Shown: piece after piece, positions 24,288-32,943 of the stretch
Position numbering within the stretch: the stretch's first letter is position 1
How the letters are laid out: every line of letters starts with the position of its first letter
Assembly: GCF_020873895.1 (NCBI RefSeq)
Contig: NZ_JAHWGT010000005.1
Location: 124,001 to 188,000, forward strand
Length of the DNA: 64,000 bases
Reading direction: 5' to 3'
Origin: Streptomyces sp. DH12
GTDB taxonomy: Bacteria > Actinomycetota > Actinomycetes > Streptomycetales > Streptomycetaceae
Notes under the pieces: model-generated
Told to the model about the DNA's origin: nothing
Database searches by the model: none
What the model saw: only the letters and a program-made list of their open reading frames with translations
Program-made: the position numbers and the translations under genes

Positions 24288-25916
24288 ATGCGCCGACCCA
24301 TGCTCGTCGCCTCGACCACGATCCTGACGGGCGTCGTGTGCTGCGCCACCCTCACGCTTCCCGCGCAGGCCCACCAAGTCGCGACCCCCGCGCGGGCGAT
24401 GATCCCGACCGCGGCAGACGGCAGACAGTCGCGCGAAGACGAGGCGATCACCCGGGCCGAGGCCAACGTCACCCGGCACCCAGCGACGTTCGGCTTCGGT
24501 ACCGGACAGGAACTGCGGGTCAGGGATGTCCTCATCGACCAGGACGGCACCGAGCACGTCCGGTTCGACCGTACGTACCGGGGGCTGCCGGTGATCGGTG
24601 GCGACTTCGTCGTCCACCAGGGCGCCGACGGCCGCCTGAAGGGCGCCAGCCGCGCCAAGGCGGGCGCGGTGGCTCTGAGATCGGTCACGCCGACGGTCTC
24701 CGCGACACGGACGGAGACCTCGGCACTGAGCCACGCGCCCGGGATCACCGCCGCCGAGGCGACCCCCGAGCTCGTCGTCTGGGCGGCCGACGGCGCACCG
24801 CGCCTCGCCTGGCGCACCACCGTCCGCGGTGTCGGTTCCCACGGCCAGCCGGACGGGGAAGTGATCGTCACGGACGCCACCACAGGCAGGATCATCGAAG
24901 AGTACGACGCCGAACGCGAGGCCAGGGGGGCGGGGCGCTCCGAGTACACCGGCAGCGTGCAGCTCGACACCACTCTCCGAGCCGACGGCACCTTCACCCT
25001 GCGCGACCCTGTACGTGGCCACGTCACCAAGGACGCGCTGAACAAGCCGGATGACAGCCTGACGAGCCAGTCCGGAGCCCTCTTCACGCGCAAGGTCAAC
25101 ATCTGGGGCGACGGCAGGAAGTTCTCCACCGACCGGACCACCGCGGCCGTCGACGCCCACGCCAACACGGCCTGGACGTACGACTACTACAAGACGTCGT
25201 TCGGCCGCAACGGCATCAAGAACGACGGCAAGGGCGCCACCGTCTTCGTCCACGTCGGCCGCAACTGGGACAACGCCGCGTGGTACGACGACTGCTTCTG
25301 CATGATGAGCGGCGACGGAGACGGACGCAACCATCCTGAGCAGGTCGACCTGGACACCATGGGCCACGAGATGACCCACGGCGTCACCTCCGCCACGGCG
25401 AACCTGCGGTACGTCGGCGAGTCCGGCGGGCTCAACGAGGCGACCTCCGACATCTTCGGCACGATGGTCGAGTGGTACGCCGACAACCCGATCGACAGGC
25501 CCGACTACCTGTTCAGCGACCAGTCCACACCGCCCTGGGCCCGCCGCTTCGACAAGCCGTCCCTCGACGGGCGCTCAGCCGACTACTGGTCTCGCAACGT
25601 CGGCCGGCTCGACGTCCACTACTCCTCGGGCGTCGGCAACCACTTCTTCTACCTGCTGAGTGAGGGCAGCGGCGCCAAGACCATCAGGGGCGTCCGGTAT
25701 GACAGCCCCACCCACGACGGCTCCGCCATCACCGGCATCGGCAACAAGAAGGCCGCCGCCATCTGGTACCGGGCCCTGACCACCTACATGACCTCCACCA
25801 CCGACTACAAGGCCGCGCGCACGGCGACGCTGAACGCGGCCAAGGACCTGTTCGGGACCGGCAGCACCGAGTACAGGACCGTGCAGTCGGCCTGGACCTC
25901 GGTCAACGTACGCTGA
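24288..25916 (+). CDS. Secreted M4 (thermolysin-type) metalloprotease
   Basis: 542 residues; ATG 24288 follows GAAGGAG. Signal peptide to about PAQA (28). FTP/PepSY propeptide ~45-210 (RFDRTYRGLPVIGGDFVVHQ). Catalytic domain: MGHEMTHGVTSATANL has zinc ligands His360 and His364 and catalytic Glu361, and ESGGLNEATSD supplies the third ligand Glu384. The C-terminal alpha domain has GNHFFYLLSEGSG and AIWYRALTTYMTSTTDYKAAR. The propeptide inhibits until autoprocessing. It degrades extracellular protein. Single gene. Confidence 0.93.
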   Translation: MRRPMLVASTTILTGVVCCATLTLPAQAHQVATPARAMIPTAADGRQSREDEAITRAEANVTRHPATFGFGTGQELRVRDVLIDQDGTEHVRFDRTYRGLPVIGGDFVVHQGADGRLKGASRAKAGAVALRSVTPTVSATRTETSALSHAPGITAAEATPELVVWAADGAPRLAWRTTVRGVGSHGQPDGEVIVTDATTGRIIEEYDAEREARGAGRSEYTGSVQLDTTLRADGTFTLRDPVRGHVTKDALNKPDDSLTSQSGALFTRKVNIWGDGRKFSTDRTTAAVDAHANTAWTYDYYKTSFGRNGIKNDGKGATVFVHVGRNWDNAAWYDDCFCMMSGDGDGRNHPEQVDLDTMGHEMTHGVTSATANLRYVGESGGLNEATSDIFGTMVEWYADNPIDRPDYLFSDQSTPPWARRFDKPSLDGRSADYWSRNVGRLDVHYSSGVGNHFFYLLSEGSGAKTIRGVRYDSPTHDGSAITGIGNKKAAAIWYRALTTYMTSTTDYKAARTATLNAAKDLFGTGSTEYRTVQSAWTSVNVR

Positions 25917-26307
25917 GCCCCGGCGGGCGGGCGCGGCGCGTTCGGCGGCACCGGCCGGGCCTCCAGATCCGGCAGCAAGTCCACGACACGCCCGACGCCC
26001 CGGAGCCGGTGCCCCGGTGAGCGCAACGCCGAAAGGTGTACCGCGACCGGGGTGTCGGGCCTCCGGCCCGTGCTCCGCCCCGGGCAACGGCTCCCCGCCG
26101 CCGGCAGTCCACGGCGACCGCCCGGGGCCCCGGGTGCTTCCACAGCCGGCTTCGGCGACCTGCTGCGGGAAGCCCTCGGGGCCCCCACGCGCTGCCGACC
26201 TCCGGCCGGCCGTGGAGAAGGCGCTCGGCGCGTCCTCGGGGCCCGCTGCCCGGTACGCGGAGGGTGAGGAGCGCCCGGAGCGGGGTGCGTGCCGGTCCCG
26301 TCGTCGC
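25917..26307. other. Intergenic between convergent genes, no gene seen
   Basis: 391 bases between the protease and P450 ends. Frames are shadows without ribosome sites. No long perfect hairpin was found. Confidence 0.45.
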
Positions 26308-27696
26308 TCAACGCCGGCCGAGGGCGCGCCACCACGGTGTCTTCTCAGCGGGCGGGGTCGGGCGCGAGGTGCCGTTCGCCGCGGGTTCCGTGGCTTCGGG
26401 CAGCGGCTGGGCGCGCTCCGGGGCGGCCGGCTGACTGAGGGGCGGGGTCAGCGAACGCGGGGGAGTGAAGGCCACGGGCAACGACGACGGGCGCCGGGTG
26501 AGCCAGTCCGCCGTGATGCCGATGTCGTCCGGCAGGACGGAGAGGCGCACGTCCGGTAGCAGCGACATCAGCTCGTCGATGCCGGTGTCCGCGATCGCAC
26601 GTCCGATGTCGCCACCGGGGCATTCGTGAGGGCCGGCGCTGAGCGCCAGATGTGAACGGTTGCCGTGCACGGGGGCGCTCAGGTCCGGCCGCTGCTCGGG
26701 GTCGACGTTGGCCGCCCCGATGCACAGGAGGAGCATGTCGCCCGCTCTGATGTCCTGCCCGCCCAGAGTGGTGTTGCCGGTGGCCCACCGGCCGGGAACG
26801 ACGTCGATCGACGGGTTGTCCCACATGACCTGCTCAAGGGCGTCCGGAAGGGTCATGTGGCCGCCGGAGAGGCTCCCCCGGAACCGGGTGTCGGTCAGCA
26901 TCAGCCGCAGGGTGTGGGCGATCAGGTTCACCGTGCCCTGGTGGGCGGCGACGAGGACCAGCCGCAGGTGTTCGACGATCTCCGCGTCCGTGAGGTTCGA
27001 CTCGTGGGATATGAGGCGGGACGCCAGGTCAGGGCCGGGCTCGACCTTCTTGCGGGCGACGAGGTCCTGCAGGACCTGGGTGACCATGGCGTTGCTGGCC
27101 GCGGCGCTCTCGGTGCCCCGCATGAGGTTGAGCGTGGGTTCCACCAGCACGGGGCCCTCCTCGGGTGTCATGCCGAGGAGACGGCTGACGACGAGCATGG
27201 GCAGGGGTTCGGCGTAGTCGCGGACCAGGTCGGCGGTCCCCGACTGCGCGAACCCGCGGACCAGTTCCCGGGTGTGGTGGGTGACGTACTTGCGCATGCC
27301 GCGGCGGTTGAAGCCGGCGAGCCCGTCCACGACGGCGCCCCGCAGCCGTGCGTGTTCCTCACCGTCGGCGAAGACGCACAGCGGCTGCCAACCCACCATC
27401 GGAAGGAGCGGGGAGTCGGCGGGCACGAGTCCGTCCCGGAAGGCGGACCACCTGCGGGAGTCGCGGGAGAACTTGCTCGGGGTCTTCATGACCTCGAGGT
27501 TCTCCCGATAGCCGAGGACCAGCCAGGCGGGCAGGTCGCCGTGGAGAAGGACGGGAGCGACGGGTCCGTGCTGACGACGCAGCTCCTCGTACATCGCCGC
27601 CGGGTCGGTCGCGTCGGCCAGACGCACGGTGCCGTGGGCGGGGCAGCCGGGAGGGGGGAGCTCTCCGTACGGGGTCGCGGGGTGGTGGACGGACAT
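26308..27696 (-). CDS. Cytochrome P450, CYP157-like (lacks ExxR)
   Basis: 462 residues. The heme loop LALSAGPHECPGGDIG carries Cys359, and the I-helix is LVLVAAHQGTVNLIAHTL. In place of the K-helix ExxR it has ALEQVMWDNPSIDVVPGRW, i.e. Glu288-Gln-Val-Met-Trp292. This EQxxW form is the known trait of the Streptomyces CYP157 family, often coded in conservons; no conservon genes are adjacent here. A Pro-rich tail follows residue ~425. It lies divergent from another P450. Substrate unknown; ferredoxin partners are not in the window. Confidence 0.9.
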   Translation of the reverse strand: MSVHHPATPYGELPPPGCPAHGTVRLADATDPAAMYEELRRQHGPVAPVLLHGDLPAWLVLGYRENLEVMKTPSKFSRDSRRWSAFRDGLVPADSPLLPMVGWQPLCVFADGEEHARLRGAVVDGLAGFNRRGMRKYVTHHTRELVRGFAQSGTADLVRDYAEPLPMLVVSRLLGMTPEEGPVLVEPTLNLMRGTESAAASNAMVTQVLQDLVARKKVEPGPDLASRLISHESNLTDAEIVEHLRLVLVAAHQGTVNLIAHTLRLMLTDTRFRGSLSGGHMTLPDALEQVMWDNPSIDVVPGRWATGNTTLGGQDIRAGDMLLLCIGAANVDPEQRPDLSAPVHGNRSHLALSAGPHECPGGDIGRAIADTGIDELMSLLPDVRLSVLPDDIGITADWLTRRPSSLPVAFTPPRSLTPPLSQPAAPERAQPLPEATEPAANGTSRPTPPAEKTPWWRALGRR

Positions 27697-28155
27697 GCGG
27701 GCCTCCGGGGGTGAGGGAGCGCCCCGTCACCCAGGCCGTCGGGGCACTCAAGCTGGTCTTCGCTGACGGGGGAGCGTGGGGCCGGACGTGGAGCTTCCCA
27801 CCGCAGCGAAGATCAAGATCGCGGTGCAGCATATCCCTAGGAGACGGCCGCCCGGACGGAACGTCAGATGGCCGCCGCACCAACGTCCAGCGCCGCCCGA
27901 TGGCGCTCGGCAAGGCCGCGAGGAGCTCGGTCCGCCTCCGTGCCGGGCAGCGGACGCGCGTGCCCGTCATCCCGGCGGCCCGGGCGTACCGCAGCGGATC
28001 CACGTCCGAGGGTCGAGCGCCCTGTCGAGGTGATCGCGGTTTGACTACTGTGCCGCTTAGTTGATCGTTCCGGGGTCGCCGTCCCCCTGCGCCATCACGG
28101 CCGGCGCGTCGGGCCGGCGCCGGGGGCGGTGCCCGATCGTTTCGAGAGGAACCTC
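27697..28155. promoter_or_regulatory. Divergent P450 promoter region
   Basis: 459 bases between the two P450 starts with no supported gene. A TTGACT at 28041-28046 is a possible -35 for the plus-strand P450, but no good -10 follows at 17-18 bases. Confidence 0.3.
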
Positions 28156-29490
28156 GTGTCACTCACAGCCATACCGCGAGCCAGGGGAAGGGTCCCCGGC
28201 CTCGGCCATGTGCCCCGCCTCCTCCGTGATCCGCTGACCGTCATCCGGTCGCTGCACACCGAGGGCCCGCTGCTGCGGCTGGACATCGGCACCATGCCGG
28301 TGATCGTGGCGACCGACGCGCAGACGGTCAACGAGATCCTGGTCAAGCACGCCCGGTCGTTCAAGAAGGGCCGGCTCTTCGAACGTGTCCGTCCGCTGGT
28401 CGGCAACGGCCTCGCCAACTCCGACGGACCGCAGCACATCCGCAACCGCCGACTCATCCAGCCCATGTTCTACAAGGAGAGGCTGAACGAGTACGCGGAG
28501 ATCATGAGTGAGCGTGCCAGGCTCCTCGCGGACTCGTGGACCGACGGCCAGGTCATCGACGCCAACGAGACCATGGGCACCTACGCCATCGAGACACTGA
28601 GCGCCACGCTCTTCAGCGCCGACATCGGCGGGCCGGCCGTCCGGTCCGTCCGCCAGGACCTGCCGGTCATCCTGCGCAACATGCTGCGCCGGGCCCTGGC
28701 CCCGAGGATCCTGGACGGTCTGCCCGTCTGGCGTTCCTTCGACACGGCGGTGAGCCGCATGCGCGGGGTCATCGACGACGTCATCACCACCACACGGAGG
28801 TCCGATCCCGAGGGCCGTACCGATCTGCTGTCCCTGCTGCTGTCCGCGCGCGACGAGGCGGGTGAAGGCCTCACGGACGAGGAGGTGAGGGACGAGCTCA
28901 CCACCATGCTCTTCGCGGGCACGGAGACCATCGCCTCGACGCTCGCCTGGGCGCTGTACCACCTCGCCGAGAGACCCGACATCGAGGAGCGCCTGCTCAG
29001 CGAGATAGCAGAGGTCGTCGGTGACCGACCCGTGGCCTTCGCCGACGTGCCGCGGCTGTCCTCGGTCACCCGCGTCCTCGACGAGGCGATCCGGCTGCAC
29101 GGGGTCGTGACGTTGATGCGCCGTACGGTGGAGCCGGTCACGATCGGCGGTCATGAGCTTCCGGCGGACACCGAGGTCCTCCTCAGCCTCTACGCCCTGC
29201 ACCGGCACCCCGGCCTGTACCCGAACCAGGACAGCTTCGACCCCGACCGGTGGTTGCCCGAGAACAGCGAGGGCCGGCCGCGCGAGCACTTCGTACCCTT
29301 CGGCGCGGGAAGCAGGAAGTGCATCGGTGACAAGTTCGCGTGGATGGAGGCCGCCATCACCCTGGCCACCATCCTCCCGCGGTGGAAGCTGACGCCCGTC
29401 CCGGGCAGTCGACCTCCCAGGGAGTCGACCGCCTCCATGGCCCACCCCGACCGGGTACCCATGGTGGTCCGTCACCGCGGTGGTCACTGA
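28156..29490 (+). CDS. Cytochrome P450, terpenoid-oxygenase-like class I enzyme
   Basis: 444 residues from GTG 28156 (VSLTAIPRARG), chosen because GAGAGG lies just upstream; the frame also opens at 28129. All core motifs are intact: I-helix MLFAGTETIAST, ExxR in LDEAIRLHG (Glu310-Arg313), PERF-like FDPDRWLPEN and heme loop FVPFGAGSRKCIGDKFA with Cys389. The AGTET and FGAGSRKCIG style resembles pentalenene oxygenase-type (CYP183) bacterial enzymes. No terpene synthase is in the window. Confidence 0.88.
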   Translation: MSLTAIPRARGRVPGLGHVPRLLRDPLTVIRSLHTEGPLLRLDIGTMPVIVATDAQTVNEILVKHARSFKKGRLFERVRPLVGNGLANSDGPQHIRNRRLIQPMFYKERLNEYAEIMSERARLLADSWTDGQVIDANETMGTYAIETLSATLFSADIGGPAVRSVRQDLPVILRNMLRRALAPRILDGLPVWRSFDTAVSRMRGVIDDVITTTRRSDPEGRTDLLSLLLSARDEAGEGLTDEEVRDELTTMLFAGTETIASTLAWALYHLAERPDIEERLLSEIAEVVGDRPVAFADVPRLSSVTRVLDEAIRLHGVVTLMRRTVEPVTIGGHELPADTEVLLSLYALHRHPGLYPNQDSFDPDRWLPENSEGRPREHFVPFGAGSRKCIGDKFAWMEAAITLATILPRWKLTPVPGSRPPRESTASMAHPDRVPMVVRHRGGH

Positions 29491-29497
29491 CCCCAGA

Positions 29498-29521
29498 GCG
29501 CGGGTGCGGTCGGTCCCGCGC
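29498..29521 (+). terminator. Weak hairpin after the P450 gene
   Basis: Arms GCGCGGG and CCCGCGC with a 10-base loop begin 8 bases after the stop. Confidence 0.4.
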
Positions 29522-29592
29522 CCACCGGCGGCGGTCCCATGCGACCGTCGGCCGGTGCGGGCACTCAGCGGTTGCCGGCGCGGTGATCGGTG

Positions 29593-29623
29593 TTGACCTT
29601 CGAGTCGGTTGAAGGTCGACGAT
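29593..29623 (+). promoter_or_regulatory. MerR-type promoter/operator, leaderless start
   Basis: TTGACC (29593-29598) and GACGAT (29618-29623) are separated by the 19-base spacer typical of MerR-controlled promoters. The 7-base inverted arms GACCTTC (29595-29601) and GAAGGTC (29611-29617) fill it. Transcription would start at about the GTG at 29630, i.e. a leaderless message. Confidence 0.75.
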
Positions 29624-29629
29624 GGCGGG

Positions 29630-29955
29630 GTGTCGAACACTGAATTGACGCCCATCGGGGTCTTCGCCCGGCGCACTGGTCTGACCTCCAGCGCCTTGCG
29701 GTTCTACGCCGACTCCGGCGTGCTGCCCCCCCGGCACGGTCGACCCGGTCTCGGGCTACCGCTACTACGACGCTGATCAGGTGCCACGGGCTGTCGAGCT
29801 TCGTCGGCTCCGTGAGATCGCCATGCCCCTCGGCTCTGTCGAGGCGGTCCTCGGCGCCGGGGCCGACGAGGCGTCCCGGCTGATCGACGAGCACGTCGCG
29901 GCGGTCCTGGACGATGCCGAGGCGGTGCTTACTCCGGGTGGGCGTGAAATCCGAA
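29630..29955 (+). pseudogene. MerR-family regulator, frameshifted and C-terminally truncated
   Basis: The first frame reads TPIGVFARRTGLTSSALRFY then ADSGVLPP, the first HTH of MerR. After a run of seven C (29725-29731) the frame must shift to give VDPVSGYRYYDADQVPRAV, ELRRLREIAMPLGSVEAVL and LIDEHVAAVLDDAEAVL. Similarity then ends near 29955 where a complete member would continue with an effector domain; the sequence merges into the tail region of the convergent ArsR gene. So it is broken twice: a homopolymer frameshift and a lost C-terminus. Confidence 0.85.
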
Positions 29956-30054
29956 CGTTCCCCCGCGCTTCGACATCCGAGTCTGCGTGGTGCCTGTGGG
30001 GCGCAGGGGTGAGGGAGGCCCGGAGCGTACGGCGTGGCTGTTCCGGTGGTCGGC

Positions 30055-30441
30055 TCAGTCGGCGTCGACCGGTTCGGGGGTGGGGGCGGGGGTGTCGCGG
30101 ATTCCGAGTCGCAGGTGTTCGACGTGGTACAGCGCCTGGTCGAGGAGTTCGGCGACGTGGTCGTCGTACAGGGCGTAGATGATGGAGCGGCCGTGCCGTT
30201 CGCCGGTGACCAGGCCGAGGTTGCGCAGGAGGCGCAGCTGGTGGGAGCAGGCGGAGGCCTCCATGTCGACGGCGGCCGCCAGGTCGCCGACGGAGCACGG
30301 TCCTTCCTGGAGTCGGGCCAGGATGTACAGCCGGGAGGGCGTGGCCAGGGCCTGCAGGGTCGCGGCGACGTCGGCGGTTCCGACCGCGTCGAGTCGCTCG
30401 CGAGCGGTTGCGCTGCTGGTGGTGTCGGTTCCGTGGCCCAT
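30055..30441 (-). CDS. ArsR/SmtB-family metal-sensing repressor
   Basis: 128 residues from ATG 30441; an ATG at 30465 would add 8 residues and overlap the operator. Winged HTH: DVAATLQALATPSRLYILAR, GDLAAAVDMEASACSHQLRL, GLVTGERHGRSIIYALYDD. The Cys in ASACSHQLRL lies in the alpha3 recognition region and the C-terminal helix has His residues (HVAELLDQALYHVEHLRL), giving possible alpha5 metal sites as in NmtR/CzrA. It is divergent from a P1B-4 ATPase with an operator between, so it most likely represses that exporter until Co/Ni-type metal binds. Confidence 0.9.
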   Translation of the reverse strand: MGHGTDTTSSATARERLDAVGTADVAATLQALATPSRLYILARLQEGPCSVGDLAAAVDMEASACSHQLRLLRNLGLVTGERHGRSIIYALYDDHVAELLDQALYHVEHLRLGIRDTPAPTPEPVDAD

Positions 30442-30461
30442 ACGGCCATCGTACCCGCCAC

Positions 30462-30489
30462 ACATGAAGACCTATTCAGTCATTCATGT
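30462..30489. promoter_or_regulatory. ArsR/SmtB operator between regulator and metal ATPase
   Basis: An SmtB-type core TGAA (30465-30468), 6 bases, TTCA (30475-30478), and a longer inverted pair ACATGAA (30462-30468) / TTCATGT (30483-30489). It sits just before both divergent genes. Confidence 0.75.
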
Positions 30490-30535
30490 ATGGTGAGGGC
30501 CCTGCCACCGTCCGCCCGTGAGGGGTTGCTTCGTC

Positions 30536-32512
30536 ATGTCCTCTGTTCTGGACCACCGGTCCGCGCGGCCCTCCGCGCCGGCCCCCGGGGCTCCTTCGCG
30601 GCGCCGTACCCGCGTGCTGGCCCTGTCCGAGGCGCGCTGGGCGCTGGCCTCGTCGGCGCTGTTCCTGACCGCCCTGCCACTGGACCTGCTCGGTGCCCCG
30701 GCGTGGACGTGGGGGCCGCTGTTCGCCGCCACCTACGTCACCGGCGGTTGGGAGCCGGGGTGGGAGGGGCTGAAGGCGCTGAAGGACAAGACGCTCGACG
30801 TGGATCTGCTGATGGTGGTCGCCGCGCTGGGTGCCGCAGCCATCGGGCAGGTACTCGACGGGGCGCTGCTGATCGTCATCTTCGCGACGTCCGGCGCCTT
30901 GGAGGCGGTGGCGACCGCCCGTACCGCGGATTCGGTACGCGGTCTGCTGGACCTGGCCCCGCCCACCGCGACCCGGCTCCTGCCCGACGGCGGCGAGGAG
31001 ACGGTCCCGGCCGAGGAGGTGAAGGTCGGGGACACGATCCTGGTGCGGCCCGGAGAGCGGGTCGGCGCCGACGGACGGGTACTCACCGGAGAGAGCGACG
31101 TCGACCAGGCCACCATCACCGGTGAGCCGCTCCCCGTGGCCAAGCAGCACGGGGACCAGGTCTTCGCCGGCACGGTCAACGGCACCGGCGCCCTCCGCGT
31201 ACGGGTCGAACGCGACCCGTCGGATTCGGTGATCGCCCGGATCGTGAGGATGGTCGAGGAAGCCTCCGAGACCAAGGCCCCCACCCAGCTGTTCATCGAG
31301 AAGATCGAGCAGCGGTACTCCGTCGGCATGGTGATCACGACCCTGGCCGTCTTCGCCGTCCCCCTGGCCTTCGGCAGCGACCTGCGGTCCGCGCTGCTGC
31401 GGGCGATGACCTTCATGATCGTGGCCTCGCCGTGCGCCGTGGTGCTGTCCACCATGCCGCCGCTGCTCTCCGCCATCGCCAACGCCGGACGCCACGGCGT
31501 CCTGGCCAAATCCGCCGTCGTCATGGAGCGCCTTGGACAGATCGACACCGTCGCCCTGGACAAGACCGGCACCCTCACCGAAGGCACCCCGCGCGTCACC
31601 GACCTGCGCCCCCTGCCCGACTCCCTCCTGACCGAGGAGGCACTGCTGGCCCTGGCGGCCGCAGCCGAGCACGCGAGCGAACACCCCCTCGCCCGCGCGG
31701 TCGTCGACGCCGCCCGCGAACGCCACCTGCCCCTGCCCACGGCCGCCGACTTCACCTCCACGCCCGGTCGGGGAGTGAGCGCAACCGTCGACGGCCACAC
31801 CGTCCGCGTCGGATCCCCCGCCCGACTCCAGCCCGCCGCCACCGGGCCGGTACAGGAACTGGTGCGGGAAGTGGAAGACGCGGGACGGACCGCGGTGCTG
31901 GTGCTGCGCGACGACACCCCGGTCGGCGTGCTCGGCATCGCCGACCGGCTGCGGCCGGACGCCGCCGCCACCGTCGCGGCCCTCACCGCGCTGACCGGCC
32001 GGCCCCCCGTCCTGCTCACCGGCGACAACGAGCGGGCCGCCGAGCACCTGGCCGCCCAGGTCGGCATCACCGACGTCCGGGCCGGTCTCCTGCCCCAGGA
32101 CAAAGTGACGGCCGTACGGCAGTGGGAGAGCGAAGGCCGCAGGGTGCTGGTCGTCGGCGACGGCGTCAACGACGCCCCCGCCCTGGCCGCCGCGCACTGC
32201 GGCATCGCCATGGGCAAGGCCGGCTCCGACCTCGCCCTGGAGACAGCCGACGCCGTCGTGGTCCGCGACGAACTCGCCACCATCCCCGCCGTGGTCGGCC
32301 TCTCCCGGACCGCCCGGCGCCTGGTCGTCCAGAACCTCGTCATCGCGGGCGTCTTCATCGCCGCCCTGGTGGCCTGGGACCTGCTCGGCACCCTGCCGCT
32401 ACCGCTCGGCGTCGCCGGCCACGAGGGCTCCACCGTCATCGTCGGCCTCAACGGCCTGCGCCTGCTGCGCGAAGCGGCCTGGAAGAGCCCGGTACAGGCA
32501 GACGGCCCGTGA
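30536..32512 (+). CDS. P1B-4 heavy-metal exporting ATPase (CtpD/CoaT-like)
   Basis: 658 residues; ATG 30536 follows GAGGGG at 11 bases. No N-terminal metal-binding domain. Actuator loop TGE (195-197), phosphorylation site DKTGTLTEG (Asp342), SEHPLARAV, and hinge VGDGVNDAPAL. The membrane metal site is SPC (298-300) rather than CPC/CPx, together with a C-terminal HEGSTVIVGLNG motif; SPC plus HEG(G/S)T is the P1B-4 signature, associated with Co2+/Ni2+ (or Fe2+) export. About six to eight membrane segments. Divergent ArsR controls it. Confidence 0.9.
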   Translation: MSSVLDHRSARPSAPAPGAPSRRRTRVLALSEARWALASSALFLTALPLDLLGAPAWTWGPLFAATYVTGGWEPGWEGLKALKDKTLDVDLLMVVAALGAAAIGQVLDGALLIVIFATSGALEAVATARTADSVRGLLDLAPPTATRLLPDGGEETVPAEEVKVGDTILVRPGERVGADGRVLTGESDVDQATITGEPLPVAKQHGDQVFAGTVNGTGALRVRVERDPSDSVIARIVRMVEEASETKAPTQLFIEKIEQRYSVGMVITTLAVFAVPLAFGSDLRSALLRAMTFMIVASPCAVVLSTMPPLLSAIANAGRHGVLAKSAVVMERLGQIDTVALDKTGTLTEGTPRVTDLRPLPDSLLTEEALLALAAAAEHASEHPLARAVVDAARERHLPLPTAADFTSTPGRGVSATVDGHTVRVGSPARLQPAATGPVQELVREVEDAGRTAVLVLRDDTPVGVLGIADRLRPDAAATVAALTALTGRPPVLLTGDNERAAEHLAAQVGITDVRAGLLPQDKVTAVRQWESEGRRVLVVGDGVNDAPALAAAHCGIAMGKAGSDLALETADAVVVRDELATIPAVVGLSRTARRLVVQNLVIAGVFIAALVAWDLLGTLPLPLGVAGHEGSTVIVGLNGLRLLREAAWKSPVQADGP

Positions 32513-32943
32513 GCCCACGCTCTCGCCGCGCCGCCGCCCCCACCACCGGGACAACGGCGGACCGCCGCCCGGCCCGGCCTGCCGGGGCCACTGCGGCACC
32601 CCCGAGGACCGGGCCACCATCGCCCTGCCCACCCCGCGTCCCGCGCCGAGCAGGCGACGGCACGACGGCCGCACGGCTGACCGGCCGTCTCGACGCCCGC
32701 GAGCCTGCCCCGCCACCGTCGCCCCCACCACCGTCGCCCGGCCCCCACCACCGTCGCCCGACCCCGGCCGGGGTCGCCGGCGAGCTGCCGCCGTTCCGCT
32801 GCCGGAACGAGCTGGGACGAGCTGCGGTCGCGCACCCGTCCCGCCGCTGCCCCGCCGCTGCCCCTCCGGCACCCCTACAACCCTTCGCCCCGTTCCCTGG
32901 TCCTTGATCGTGAAGGCCGGTTGGCGGCTCATGTGAGGGGAAC
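32513..32943. other. 431-bp intergenic, no gene seen
   Basis: Pro/Arg-rich open frames on both strands lack ribosome sites. Contains the tandem repeat listed at 32722. Confidence 0.45.
32722..32762. repeat. Tandem repeat, ~19-20 bp unit
   Basis: The unit cccccaccaccgtcgcccg occurs twice, with a partial upstream copy. Confidence 0.7.

Noticed and set aside
26308-29490. Terpene or conservon cluster around the two P450s
   Set aside because: No terpene synthase, ferredoxin or conservon genes are present nearby.
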